Assembly (NCBI RefSeq): GCF_038050405.1 | Contig: NZ_CP150900.1 | Span: forward strand, 3,968,001 to 4,032,000 | Direction: 5' to 3' | Source of the DNA: Paraburkholderia sp. IMGN_8 | GTDB taxonomy: Bacteria > Pseudomonadota > Gammaproteobacteria > Burkholderiales > Burkholderiaceae | Length of the DNA: 64,000 nucleotides | Part shown: piece after piece, positions 31,440 through 40,337 of the stretch | How positions within the stretch are numbered: position 1 is the stretch's first letter | How the letters are laid out: each line of letters opens with the position of its first letter | The notes under the pieces: model-generated | The model's database searches: none | What the model was told of the DNA's origin: nothing | What the model saw: the letters and a program-made list of their open reading frames with translations, nothing else | Made by a program: the position numbers and the translations under genes

Positions 31440-31462
31440 ATGCGAATAATTCCCATTTGCAT
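31440..31462. promoter_or_regulatory. Fur-box-like site upstream of the PepSY gene
   Basis: ATGCGAAT...ATTTGCAT is an inverted repeat with one mismatch. The inner part AATAATTCCCATTTGCA closely resembles classical Fur sites (GAATAATTCTCATTTGC-like). It lies about 60-80 bases upstream of the PepSY-domain gene, where iron repression would act. Confidence 0.55.
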
Positions 31463-31518
31463 AACGCACCTTCTTTGATGCGCCGTTACATTCCCTTTGC
31501 TGTCCCGCCGGCTCGCGC

Positions 31519-32754
31519 ATGAGGCCGTTTTTCGTTCGCCTGCACCGCTGGTTCGGCGTCGCCACCGCGCTGTTTCTATTCACCGCCGGCCTCACCGGCG
31601 CGATCATCGCGTGGGATCACGAGCTCGATGCGGCGCTGAACCCGTCCTTCTTCAAGGCGCGTACCTCCGGCACGGCGCTCTCGGGACTGGAACTGGCACG
31701 ACGCGTCGAGGCCGCCGATCCGCGGCTCCAGGTGACGTATCTGCCGCTCGCCGTCGAACCCGGCCACACCTTGCAAATGATGGTGCTGCCGCGCACCGAC
31801 CCCGCCACGCAGCAGCCCTACCCGCTCGACTTCAACCAGATCGCCGTCGATCCAGCGACCGGCGACATCCTGGGACGCCGCCAATGGGGCGCCGTGTCGC
31901 TCGCGCGCCTGAACCTGATTCCGTTCGTCTACAAGCTGCACTACACGCTGCAACTACCGTTTACCGGCGGCGTCGATATCGGCACCTGGCTGATGGGGAT
32001 CGTTGGGATCGTGTGGCTGTTCGATAGCGCGATCGCGCTGTGGCTATCGTTTCCGAGCTTCAAGGCATGGCGCAAGTCGTTCGCGTTTCGCGTACGGCGC
32101 GGCGGCTATGCGCTCACCTTCGACCTGCACCGCTCGGGCGGTGTGTGGATCTGGGGCTTGCTGGCGATCGTCGCGCTGACGTCGGTCTCGATGAATCTTG
32201 CAGCGCCAGTGGTGCGGTCGATCGTATCGCTGTTTTCGCCGCTCACGCCGAATGCGGTCAACAACCCGGAAATCCTGCGCGCCCCGCAGCCCGGCGATCA
32301 GGTGCTGAGCCGCGAACGCATCGTGCAACTGGCTGACGACGCGGGTAAAGCGCAGAACCTGAAGGTGCCGCCCGGCGGCATCTACTACGCGGCGCTCCGG
32401 CACGCGTACGGGGTCGGCTTCTACGCCACCGGCAACGATCACGGCGATATCGGCCTCGGCAATCCGTGGATGTATTGGGACGCGGCCACCGGCAAGCCGC
32501 TCGACGTGCAAATCCCCGGCAAGGGAACGGCCGGCGATATCTTCATGCAGGTGCAATTCCCGCTGCACTCGGGACGCATCCTTGGTCCCGGCGGGCGGAT
32601 TCTGATTAGCGCGGTGGGGATTGCAGTCGCCGTGCTGAGCGCGACAGGACTGCTGATCTGGCTGAAGAAGCTGAATGCGCGCCGCCGTTCGGCTCAAAAC
32701 GCACAAAACGCACATAGAGCACGGGATGCGGCGAGGTCCGCGGTGCGGTCCTAG
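31519..32754 (+). CDS. PepSY-associated TM-helix protein (siderophore/iron reductase type)
   Basis: 411 residues. TM1 is preceded by 'RLHRWFGVATALFLFTAGLTG', the family's N-terminal histidine-containing pattern. There are four main helices with conserved His in 'KLHYTLQLP' and 'DLHRSGGVW', and PepSY-like periplasmic stretches between them. Proteins of this group (for example FoxB, PiuB and FegB-like) help release iron from siderophores at the inner membrane, probably as reductases. The Fur-box-like site upstream supports an iron-related role. No TonB receptor is next to it. Confidence 0.82.
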   Translation: MRPFFVRLHRWFGVATALFLFTAGLTGAIIAWDHELDAALNPSFFKARTSGTALSGLELARRVEAADPRLQVTYLPLAVEPGHTLQMMVLPRTDPATQQPYPLDFNQIAVDPATGDILGRRQWGAVSLARLNLIPFVYKLHYTLQLPFTGGVDIGTWLMGIVGIVWLFDSAIALWLSFPSFKAWRKSFAFRVRRGGYALTFDLHRSGGVWIWGLLAIVALTSVSMNLAAPVVRSIVSLFSPLTPNAVNNPEILRAPQPGDQVLSRERIVQLADDAGKAQNLKVPPGGIYYAALRHAYGVGFYATGNDHGDIGLGNPWMYWDAATGKPLDVQIPGKGTAGDIFMQVQFPLHSGRILGPGGRILISAVGIAVAVLSATGLLIWLKKLNARRRSAQNAQNAHRARDAARSAVRS

Positions 32755-32763
32755 CCGGAGATT

Positions 32764-32783
32764 GCGCCGGACTCATCCGGCGC
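32764..32783. terminator. GC-rich hairpin between convergent genes
   Basis: GCGCCGGA-CTCA-TCCGGCGC, perfect 8-bp stem, 10 bases after the PepSY gene and before the end of purU. No T run on either strand. Confidence 0.35.
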
Positions 32784-32845
32784 GCGCTTGCGGTTAGCTG
32801 CCGGCCCGTAGACCGGCCGGCCAACTGCAAGCGCATCATGCACTT

Positions 32846-33715
32846 CTAGCGAAACACCACCGTCTTGCTGCCGTTCAACACGACGCGATGCTCGACGTGC
32901 CACTTCACCGCGCGCGCAAGCGTCACGCATTCGACGTCGCGGCCGATCGCCGTCAATTGCTCCGGCGTCATGCTGTGATCGACCCGTTCCACTTCCTGCT
33001 CGATGATCGGACCTTCGTCGAGATCCGTCGTCACGTAGTGGGCAGTCGCGCCGATCAGCTTCACGCCGCGGTCGAACGCCTGGTAATACGGCTTCGCGCC
33101 CTTGAAGCTCGGCAGGAACGAGTGGTGAATATTGATCGCACGGCCCGCAAGCGCTTCGCACAGCTTCGGCGACAGAATCTGCATGTAGCGCGCAAGCACC
33201 ACCAGATCCGCTTGATGCTCGTCGATCACTTCGAGTACGCGCGCTTCCTGTGCGGTCTTCGCGTCGGGCGTGCCGCCCATCAGCGGGAAGTGATGGAACG
33301 GAATGTCATAGCTGGCGGCGAGCTGGTAGAACTCCTTGTGGTTCGAGATGATCGCCGGAATCTCGATACCCAGCTGACCGGTGCGGTAGCGGAACAGCAG
33401 ATCGTTCAGGCAATGGCCGATCTTCGACACCATGATCACGACGCGCGGCTTCACCGATGCATCGTGCAACTCCCAGCGCATACCGAACTGTTCGGCGAGC
33501 GCCGCGAACGACGTGCGCAACGCACTCAGACCCGGATCGCCGCCCACCTGCTGAAAATGCACGCGCATGAAGAACTCGCCGGTGCCGCTGTCGCCGAATT
33601 GCGCGGAGTCGAGAATATTGCTGCCACGCTCGAACAGGAAGCCCGAAACCGCGTGGACGATGCCGGGCCGGTCGGCGCACGACAGTTTGAGGATAAAGCT
33701 GTGATCGGTCGACAT
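32846..33715 (-). CDS. purU: Formyltetrahydrofolate deformylase
   Basis: 289 residues, the normal PurU length. An N-terminal ACT domain (about 7-85: 'FILKLSCADRPGIVHAVSGF') is followed by a formyltransferase-like catalytic domain with 'ISNHKEFYQLA', 'LARYMQILSP' and 'NIHHSFLPSFKGAKPY', which includes the catalytic Asn/His. It hydrolyses 10-formyl-THF to formate and THF and balances one-carbon pools for purine synthesis. ATG 33715 was chosen since the longer frame to 33880 adds a non-family extension. It converges with the PepSY gene. Confidence 0.95.
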   Translation of the reverse strand: MSTDHSFILKLSCADRPGIVHAVSGFLFERGSNILDSAQFGDSGTGEFFMRVHFQQVGGDPGLSALRTSFAALAEQFGMRWELHDASVKPRVVIMVSKIGHCLNDLLFRYRTGQLGIEIPAIISNHKEFYQLAASYDIPFHHFPLMGGTPDAKTAQEARVLEVIDEHQADLVVLARYMQILSPKLCEALAGRAINIHHSFLPSFKGAKPYYQAFDRGVKLIGATAHYVTTDLDEGPIIEQEVERVDHSMTPEQLTAIGRDVECVTLARAVKWHVEHRVVLNGSKTVVFR

Positions 33716-33834
33716 GACCTGGGTGACTCCCTTCTTCAATGCGTGATTTGTTCGCTTGGTTTCTTCGGTACGGCGTCTGACGCGACACGTAGCAGCGCGT
33801 TCGTTATACAAGCGGTAATGCGAGTTACATAAGG

Positions 33835-34683
33835 TTATACAAGCGCAGGCGGCGCAAACAACGTGTCGATACCCGGACACGCGTCTTCATCGATCCAGCG
33901 GCGGCGCAGCAGGCAATCCAACGTGGCGAGACTCGCGTCCACGGTCATCGCGCCTTCTTCGATCCAGCGCGCTACTTCGTCGATGCGCGCGAGCCGATGC
34001 TCACCCACTTCGCCATCCTGATTGCGCGGCGCGAAATCGGCCGGCAGCGCGAGGTCGTAGATGAAGATCTGTTCGGCCTGTGTGCCTTCCGGCAACGATT
34101 GCAGCACATGTGCGGTGCGGCCCGCCACGGCGCGCGCGGCGATCTCCTCGGGAATGCCGGCTTCTTCCCAGCACTCCTTGATGATTGTCGCGTCGATGCC
34201 GAAGCCCCAACCGATCCCTCCCGCCACGACGTTGTCGAGCATGCCCGGATCGGTCGCCTTGGCGTCGCTGCGGCGCGCGATCCACAATTGCGGGGCGCCA
34301 TCCGCGTATTCTACGACGCCGTTCAGATGCACCGCGTAGGTCATCGTGCCGAAGAAGCGCGATGCCGCCCGTTCGATGTACGCGAGCGGCGGCGCATCGA
34401 ACGCATTACGGATCGCGTAGGTCTCGTTGCGCCAGCCGGGAATCCGGCCTTCGGCGGCGAGCGCGCCGATCACGGAGCCGAGTGCCGCGCTGCGCAGATC
34501 GACTGTATTGAAGGCCGGGGCCAGCGTCACGCGTGTACTGTCGATTTCAAATACGTCGGGCCAACGCGTCAGCAGCGGCACATCGGTCGAACGGATCCAG
34601 CCGACCTGCTGGGCGTCGATCCAGAACGCCAGATGCGCGTGAACGTCGAAACGGCGCGCGGCGGTGATGCAAGGCAAAGTCAT
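33835..34683 (-). CDS. Nudix hydrolase with N-terminal DUF4743 domain
   Basis: 282 residues. The N-terminal half resembles the DUF4743 extension found in Nudix proteins related to the C-terminal part of fungal thiamine pyrophosphokinases. The Nudix box is degenerate: 'GFGIDATIIKECWEEAGIP' has Lys-Glu in place of Arg-Glu, and Phe where the first Glu is expected. Lys-Glu-Cys-x-Glu-Glu is usual for this subfamily. It probably hydrolyses a nucleoside-diphosphate-type or thiamine-related compound. It lies between purU and a LysE-family gene on the same strand. Confidence 0.82.
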   Translation of the reverse strand: MTLPCITAARRFDVHAHLAFWIDAQQVGWIRSTDVPLLTRWPDVFEIDSTRVTLAPAFNTVDLRSAALGSVIGALAAEGRIPGWRNETYAIRNAFDAPPLAYIERAASRFFGTMTYAVHLNGVVEYADGAPQLWIARRSDAKATDPGMLDNVVAGGIGWGFGIDATIIKECWEEAGIPEEIAARAVAGRTAHVLQSLPEGTQAEQIFIYDLALPADFAPRNQDGEVGEHRLARIDEVARWIEEGAMTVDASLATLDCLLRRRWIDEDACPGIDTLFAPPALV

Positions 34684-34716
34684 TTAAAGCTCCAAACTCT
34701 TCTTCAGCCGCCGTCT

Positions 34717-35331
34717 TCAGTCGCGCAACGCCACGCGAATCCCGATCGCGATGAACGTCGCACCGGCCAGCCGATCGAGCCACACGCCCACGCGCGGCCG
34801 GCGCTTCAACCAGCCGCCGATCATCCCCGCGCATACGCCGAACAGCGAGAACACCACCACCGTCTGCAGCATGAACAGCACACCAAGTTCGAGCATTTGC
34901 ACCGTCACGCTCTGCGCGCCGTGCGGCTGCACGAACTGCGGCAGGAACACGACGAAGAACAGCGTCACCTTCGGATTCAGCAGATTGCCGAGCACGCTTT
35001 GGCGAAATACCGCCATCAACGGCTGCGGCGCGCGCTCATGCGCGGTCGCGAGACCCTGGCTACGCAGCGCCTTGATGCCGATCCAGACCAGATACGCGGC
35101 GCCGGCCAGCTTGATCACCTCGAACGCCACCGGTGACGAGCGCAACAATGCGGCGACGCCGAGCGCGGCCAATGTAGTGTGAAACGTGATACCGGCAGCA
35201 AAGCCGAGCGCGGCGACGAGGCCGGCCGCGCGGCCTTGCGAAATACCGCGCGCGAGCACCTGCAGATTGTCGGGACCGGGCGCCATCGTGATGGCAATCG
35301 ATGTGGCGAGAAACAACAGGAAGTTGGGCAT
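34717..35331 (-). CDS. LysE-family translocator (RhtB-type amino-acid exporter)
   Basis: 204 residues, about six membrane segments. Starts 'MPNFLLFLATSIAITMAPGPD', the family signature ending in Pro-Gly-Pro, followed by 'GRAAGLVAALGFAAGITFHT' and 'KLAGAAYLVWIGIKALRS', both typical of RhtB/LysE exporters. It probably exports a small amino acid or derivative. Same strand as apt (45-bp gap) and the Nudix gene (33-bp gap), so possibly one transcript. Confidence 0.88.
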   Translation of the reverse strand: MPNFLLFLATSIAITMAPGPDNLQVLARGISQGRAAGLVAALGFAAGITFHTTLAALGVAALLRSSPVAFEVIKLAGAAYLVWIGIKALRSQGLATAHERAPQPLMAVFRQSVLGNLLNPKVTLFFVVFLPQFVQPHGAQSVTVQMLELGVLFMLQTVVVFSLFGVCAGMIGGWLKRRPRVGVWLDRLAGATFIAIGIRVALRD

Positions 35332-35376
35332 CGTTCTTACCTTCTTGGTGTGCAGGTAGAAATTCGCGTCCGGCGC

Positions 35377-35943
35377 TCAATGCTCGCCGAATTCAGTCAC
35401 CGTATAGAGCGGCAGGCCCGCCTTGCGCAGCAACGCCGAGCCGCCCAGTTCGGGCAGATCGATAATCGCCGCGCCTTCGACCACCACCGCGCCGATCCGC
35501 TCGAGCAGAATCTTGCCGGCCATCATCGTGCCGCCGGTGGCGATCAGGTCGTCGATGATGACGATGCGATCGCCCGGCTTGCAGGCATCCTCGTGAATCT
35601 CGACTGTAGCGGTGCCGTATTCGAGTTCGTACGACTCCGACACGCGCTTGTACGGCAGCTTGCCCTGCTTGCGGATCGGGATGAAACCGAGGTTCAGCTC
35701 GTGCGCGATGATCGGCCCGATGATGAAACCGCGCGCATCCAGACCGGCGACATAGTCGAGCTTCGCGTCGATATAGCGCTGCACGAACAGGTCGATCAGC
35801 ACGCGCAGCGACTTCGGGCATTGCAGTAGCGGCGTGATGTCGCGAAACTGCACGCCCGGCTGCGGCCAGTCGGGCACCGTGCGAATCTTGCTTTTGACGA
35901 ACTCGGCCGCATCGAGCGGCGCGCCCGCGAGCGCGTTGGACAT
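35377..35943 (-). CDS. apt: Adenine phosphoribosyltransferase
   Basis: 188 residues. The PRPP-binding motif is '[16 protein letters not shown]', and the N-terminal '[21 protein letters not shown]' is characteristic of APRT. It converts adenine and PRPP to AMP in purine salvage. It lies 72 bp downstream of the CPA2 antiporter gene on the same strand. Confidence 0.95.
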   Translation of the reverse strand: MSNALAGAPLDAAEFVKSKIRTVPDWPQPGVQFRDITPLLQCPKSLRVLIDLFVQRYIDAKLDYVAGLDARGFIIGPIIAHELNLGFIPIRKQGKLPYKRVSESYELEYGTATVEIHEDACKPGDRIVIIDDLIATGGTMMAGKILLERIGAVVVEGAAIIDLPELGGSALLRKAGLPLYTVTEFGEH

Positions 35944-36015
35944 GATGACTCCGGATGGACCCCGCAGGTCCGATGAATCGGTAAATGAACTCGCCGAGGC
36001 CGGGCCCGGCGCATG

Positions 36016-38019
36016 TCAGGCCGCGGCCGCCCCGGCCCGGCGATGCTTCGAGAGCCGCTCCTCGGCTTCGGCCAGCTGCTCGGGCAGACCGCGCAGCACC
36101 ACGATATCGCTTGCGCGCAGCTTGGTGGACGGGTCCGGCTCGACGCCGCGAATGCCGTGCCGGCGGATTGCCGTCACTTCGACGCCCACATCGAACAGCC
36201 CCAGTTCCGCTAGTGTGCGGCCCACCGCGTCCGAGTTTTCGTCGACCGGCACCGATTGTAGCCGCACCTGTTCGTGACCGTCGTCGTCTTCGACGTCGTC
36301 GGCGCCATGGAAATAGCCGCGCAGCAGCGCATAACGCTCGTCGCGCATTTCCTCGACCCGCCGCACCACCCGCCGCATCGGCACGCCCATGACCACCAGC
36401 GTGTGCGAGGCCAGCATCAGACTGCCTTCGACGATTTCCGGAATCACTTCGGTCGCGCCGGCGGCCAGCAGCTTTTCCAGATCGGCATCGTCGACGGTAC
36501 GCACGATCACCGGCAGCGTCGGTTCCAGTTCGTGGATGTTATGCAGCACGCGCAGCGCCGACGGCGTGTTCGCGTAGGTGATCGCGATCGCGGCGGCGCG
36601 ATGAATACCGGCGGCGAGCAGCGATTCGCGCCGCCCCGCATCGCCGAACACGACCGATTCGCCGGCGGCCGCAGCAGCAGCCACGCGGTCCGGGTCCAGG
36701 TCCAAAGCGACGTACGACAGACCTTCGTGTTCCAGCATCCGCGCCAGATTCTGCCCGGCCCGGCCGTAACCGCAGATGATCACGTGACCGCTTTGCTTCA
36801 GGCTCTGCGTCGCGATGCGCGTCATCTGCAACGATTGCATCATCCATTCAGTCGACGACAGCCGCAGCACGATACGGTCTGCGTTCTGGATCAGGAACGG
36901 CGCGGCCAGCATCGACAGCAGCATCGCCGCGAGAATCTCCTGGAGCAGCGTTGCGTCCACCAGATGCTTGTCGAGAATCAGATTCAGCAGCACGAAGCCG
37001 AATTCGCCGGCCTGCGCGAGGCCGATGCCGGTGCGCATCGCGACGCCCGGCGACGCGCCGAAGAGGCGCGACAACCCCGTCACCATCACCGCCTTCAGCA
37101 GGATCGGCCCGACCAGGAAGCCGAGCACGATGAACGGGTGTTCCCAGACCACGCGCGGGTTGAGCAGCATGCCGGTGGTCACGAAGAACAAACCCAGCAG
37201 TACGTCCCGAAACGGCTTGATGTCTTCTTCCACCTGATGCCGGTATGGCGTTTCGGCGATCAGCATGCCGGCGATAAACGCGCCGAGCGCCAGCGAGAGG
37301 CCGAATTTGTCCGTGATAAACGCGGCGCCGAGCGTCACCAGCAACAGATTGAGAATGAACAATTCCTGAGAACGGCGCCGTGCCACCACGTTGAACCAGC
37401 GCGTCATGAAGCGCTGACCCACGATCAACAGCAACGCCAACGCCACGACGATCTTGATCGCCGCCACCCCGAGCGCACTGACGAGGTCCTTCGAATCGCC
37501 GCCCAACGCCGAGATGACGATCAACAGCGGGACCACGGCCAGATCCTGGAACAGCAGCACGCCGAAGATGTTGCGGCCGTGCTCGGTTTCGATTTCGAGC
37601 CGCTCCGCGAGCAACTTGCTGACGATTGCCGTCGACGACATCGCCAGTGCGCCGCCCAGCGCCACGCTCGCCTGCCACGTGATGTGCACCCAGCGCTCCA
37701 GCACGAAGCCAAGCGACACCGCTACCGCGATCGTGCCGATCACCTGCAACAGGCCAAGGCCGAATACCAGCGTGCGCATCGAGCGCAGCTTGGACAGCGA
37801 AAACTCCAGCCCGATCGAGAACATCAGGAACACGACGCCGAATTCGGCGAGATTCTGCGCGCCGACCGAATCGGGAATCAGACCGAACGCGTGCGGACCC
37901 ACGACAATGCCGACCGTCAGATAGCCGAGCATCGGCGGAAGATTCAGAAAGCGAAAGAGCACCACGCCCGCTACAGAAGCCAGCAGCAGGAACAGCGTCA
38001 TTTCGAGCGGGGAAATCAT
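36016..38019 (-). CDS. CPA2-family cation:proton antiporter with RCK domains (KefB/YbaL-like)
   Basis: About 667 residues. The N-terminal Na+/H+ exchanger domain has about 12 membrane helices ('FLNLPPMLGYLTVGIVVGPH', 'ALGGALAMSSTAIVSKLL'). A TrkA-N (RCK) domain follows with 'VIICGYGRAGQNLARML' (GxGxxG, about residue 410) and a TrkA-C domain at the end ('LGLFDVGVEVTAIRR'). It likely exchanges K+ or Na+ for H+, gated by nucleotide binding at the RCK domain. ATG 38019 is chosen over the earlier in-frame 38070 because it fits the family N terminus. Divergent from kdsD. Confidence 0.9.
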   Translation of the reverse strand: MISPLEMTLFLLLASVAGVVLFRFLNLPPMLGYLTVGIVVGPHAFGLIPDSVGAQNLAEFGVVFLMFSIGLEFSLSKLRSMRTLVFGLGLLQVIGTIAVAVSLGFVLERWVHITWQASVALGGALAMSSTAIVSKLLAERLEIETEHGRNIFGVLLFQDLAVVPLLIVISALGGDSKDLVSALGVAAIKIVVALALLLIVGQRFMTRWFNVVARRRSQELFILNLLLVTLGAAFITDKFGLSLALGAFIAGMLIAETPYRHQVEEDIKPFRDVLLGLFFVTTGMLLNPRVVWEHPFIVLGFLVGPILLKAVMVTGLSRLFGASPGVAMRTGIGLAQAGEFGFVLLNLILDKHLVDATLLQEILAAMLLSMLAAPFLIQNADRIVLRLSSTEWMMQSLQMTRIATQSLKQSGHVIICGYGRAGQNLARMLEHEGLSYVALDLDPDRVAAAAAAGESVVFGDAGRRESLLAAGIHRAAAIAITYANTPSALRVLHNIHELEPTLPVIVRTVDDADLEKLLAAGATEVIPEIVEGSLMLASHTLVVMGVPMRRVVRRVEEMRDERYALLRGYFHGADDVEDDDGHEQVRLQSVPVDENSDAVGRTLAELGLFDVGVEVTAIRRHGIRGVEPDPSTKLRASDIVVLRGLPEQLAEAEERLSKHRRAGAAAA

Positions 38020-38151
38020 CGGCAAAAACGCATGGGTAAAGCGTCCTCGTTCGTCAGCGGAACCGCGCACGCAAAGCGCCGTGCGACAAGGTTGAGGGGC
38101 CGGTAAAGGCAGCGGCTTGGCACAGCAGGCCCGGCGCGGCGAACAAGCGCC

Positions 38152-38162
38152 TTTGCTATACT
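38152..38162 (+). promoter_or_regulatory. Extended -10 promoter of kdsD
   Basis: TTTGCTATACT: an extended -10 (TGC-TATACT) whose last base is 6 nt from the kdsD ATG (38169). Transcription would begin at or next to the start codon, so the kdsD transcript may be leaderless. No convincing -35 is visible. Confidence 0.35.
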
Positions 38163-38168
38163 CCGCGA

Positions 38169-39152
38169 ATGATAGCGAAAATCAATGGCGACCGGGCACT
38201 CGCGCTCGCTCGTGACGTGCTCGACATCGAAGCGGACGCCGTGCGCGCGCTTCGCGATCAACTCGACGATGGCTTCGTCGGGGCGGTCGATTTCATCCTG
38301 GGTTGCCGTGGACGCGTAGTCGTTTCCGGCATCGGCAAATCGGGGCACGTGGCCCGCAAGCTGGCGGCCACGCTCGCCAGCACCGGCACACCGGCGTTCT
38401 TCGTCCACCCCGCGGAAGCCAGTCACGGCGACCTCGGCATGATCACCACCGACGACGTCTTCGTCGCGTTGTCGAATTCCGGCGAAACCGAAGAACTGGT
38501 GTCCATTCTGCCGCTGATCAAGCGCATGGGCGCAAAACTGATCGCGATGACGGGCCGTCCGTCGTCGAGTCTCGCACAACTGGCCGACGTGCACCTGAAT
38601 TCCGGCGTGTCGAAAGAAGCGTGTCCGATGAATCTCGCGCCCACCGCCAGCACCACCGCCGCGCTCGCGCTCGGCGACGCGCTCGCGGTCGCGGTGCTGG
38701 ATGCGCGCGGTTTCGGTCCGGACGACTTCGCCCGCTCGCATCCGGGCGGCGCGCTCGGCCGGCGCCTGCTCACTTACGTACGCGACGTGATGCGCACCGG
38801 CGACCAGGTGCCGAAGGTGACGCCCGAGGCGACCGTACGCGACGCGCTGTTCCAGTTGACCGCCAAGCGCATGGGCATGACGGCGATCGTCGATCACAAC
38901 GATCACGTTACCGGCATCTTCACCGACGGCGACTTGCGCCGCGTGCTCGAACGCGACGGCGACTTCCGCGAACTATCGATTGCCTCGGTCATGACCGCCG
39001 GCCCGCGCACCATCGGTCCGGACCACCTCGCCGTCGAAGCCGTGGAACTGATGGAGCGCCACCGGATCAATCAGATGCTGGTCGTCGACGAAGCAGGCAA
39101 GCTGATCGGCGCACTCAACATGCACGACCTGTTCTCGAAGAAGGTGATCTGA
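38169..39152 (+). CDS. kdsD: D-arabinose 5-phosphate isomerase
   Basis: 327 residues: a SIS domain (about 35-170, 'VVVSGIGKSGHVARKLAATLASTGTPA', 'EASHGDLGMI', 'LSNSGETEELVSILP') followed by two CBS domains (about 205-327). It interconverts ribulose 5-phosphate and arabinose 5-phosphate, the first step of Kdo synthesis for LPS. It is first in the Kdo/Lpt cluster, and its stop overlaps kdsC by one base (TGATG). Confidence 0.96.
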   Translation: MIAKINGDRALALARDVLDIEADAVRALRDQLDDGFVGAVDFILGCRGRVVVSGIGKSGHVARKLAATLASTGTPAFFVHPAEASHGDLGMITTDDVFVALSNSGETEELVSILPLIKRMGAKLIAMTGRPSSSLAQLADVHLNSGVSKEACPMNLAPTASTTAALALGDALAVAVLDARGFGPDDFARSHPGGALGRRLLTYVRDVMRTGDQVPKVTPEATVRDALFQLTAKRMGMTAIVDHNDHVTGIFTDGDLRRVLERDGDFRELSIASVMTAGPRTIGPDHLAVEAVELMERHRINQMLVVDEAGKLIGALNMHDLFSKKVI

Positions 39153-39712
39153 TGGCCGCCGTGCCCCTTACCGCCACCGAACGCGCAAGCCGCGTCAAAC
39201 TGATGATTTTCGACGTCGACGGCGTGCTGACCGACGGCGGCCTGCTGTTTACGGCGGAAGGCGACACGATGAAGGCGTTCAACTCGATGGACGGCCACGG
39301 CATGAAGCTGCTGCGCGAAGCGGGCATCGAGACGGCGATCATCACCGGCCGCAAGTCGGGTATCGTCGCGGCGCGGGCGAAGGAAATGCACATCACCCAT
39401 GTCTATCAGGGCGTGCAAGACAAACCCCAAGCGTTCGCGGACCTGCTGAAGCAAACCGGCGTGACGCCGGAAGAATGCGGCTACATGGGCGACGACTGGG
39501 TCGATCTCGGCGTGATGCTGAAGGTCGGTTTCGCCGCGGCGCCGGCCAATTCGCATCCTGAAGTGATCGCCCGCGCCCACTGGGTGAGCGAAGCGCGTGG
39601 CGGTCACGGCGCGGCGCGCGAAGTATGCGACACCTTGCTGCGCGCGCAGCACAAATACGAGGCGCTTCTCGCGGCCGCCTGCAGCGGCGAACAGCGAGGC
39701 CTCGTCGGATGA
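39152..39712 (+). CDS. kdsC: 3-deoxy-D-manno-octulosonate 8-phosphate phosphatase
   Basis: 186 residues, HAD phosphatase without a cap domain. Motif I is 'FDVDGVLTDG' (nucleophile and acid Asp), motif II 'ITGRKS', motif III/IV 'KPQAFADLL...MGDDWVDLGVM'. It removes phosphate from Kdo 8-phosphate. It overlaps kdsD and lptC by 1 and 4 bases, so the cluster is translationally coupled. Confidence 0.95.
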   Translation: MAAVPLTATERASRVKLMIFDVDGVLTDGGLLFTAEGDTMKAFNSMDGHGMKLLREAGIETAIITGRKSGIVAARAKEMHITHVYQGVQDKPQAFADLLKQTGVTPEECGYMGDDWVDLGVMLKVGFAAAPANSHPEVIARAHWVSEARGGHGAAREVCDTLLRAQHKYEALLAAACSGEQRGLVG

Positions 39713-40317
39713 ACCAGTTCCGCCTGACCTCACTGATTCCGCTCGTTGCAATGGCGGCGCTCGCCGGCATCACGTGGTGGCTGCTGCAAGCCACGATGCC
39801 GCGGCAAAACGAAGGCGTGGTGCGCCCGAAGGAGCATACGCCCGACTACTTCGCGGATAACTTCTCGGTTTCCGAACTCGACCAGTCGGGCTCGACGCAA
39901 TACCGCCTGACCGCAACGCACCTGATCCATTACGAAGACGACGAACTGAGCGATCTGGTCAAGCCGGCCATGCGCGCCTTCCAGCCGGGCAAGCCGATCG
40001 TCACCGCGACCGGCGACACCGGCAAGGTGAACGGCGACGCCTCGATCGTGGATCTGTACGACAACGCGCGCATTCTGCGGGCGGCCGGCAACGGCGATCC
40101 GCAGATGCAAGCGGATTCGCGGCATTTCAGGGTGCTGGTCAACGACGATGTGATCGAGACCGAAAAGCCGGTTAAACTTCAGCGCGGCGTGTCTGTGATG
40201 ACAGCCAGCGGCATGAACTACAACAACGTCACCCGGGTTATGCAGCTGTTCGGTAACGTGCGCGGCGCGATCGCCGCGTCCGAAGGCTCCGCCAGCTCGC
40301 CCAAGCAACCCGGGTAA
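39709..40317 (+). CDS. lptC: LPS export ABC transporter periplasmic protein LptC
   Basis: 202 residues: one N-terminal inner-membrane helix ('LTSLIPLVAMAALAGITWWLL') then a beta-jellyroll periplasmic domain ('PDYFADNFSVSELDQSGSTQYRL', typical of LptC). It connects the LptBFG ATPase with LptA in moving LPS to the outer membrane. ATG 39709 overlaps the kdsC stop (ATGA). Confidence 0.92.
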   Translation: MNQFRLTSLIPLVAMAALAGITWWLLQATMPRQNEGVVRPKEHTPDYFADNFSVSELDQSGSTQYRLTATHLIHYEDDELSDLVKPAMRAFQPGKPIVTATGDTGKVNGDASIVDLYDNARILRAAGNGDPQMQADSRHFRVLVNDDVIETEKPVKLQRGVSVMTASGMNYNNVTRVMQLFGNVRGAIAASEGSASSPKQPG

Positions 40318-40337
40318 TCCATTCCAGGCGTGACTGC

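Noticed and set aside
36274..38106. 610-codon open frame on the plus strand
   Set aside because: Antisense to the CPA2 antiporter; product is extremely rich in Arg, His and Gln, the signature of a shadow frame.
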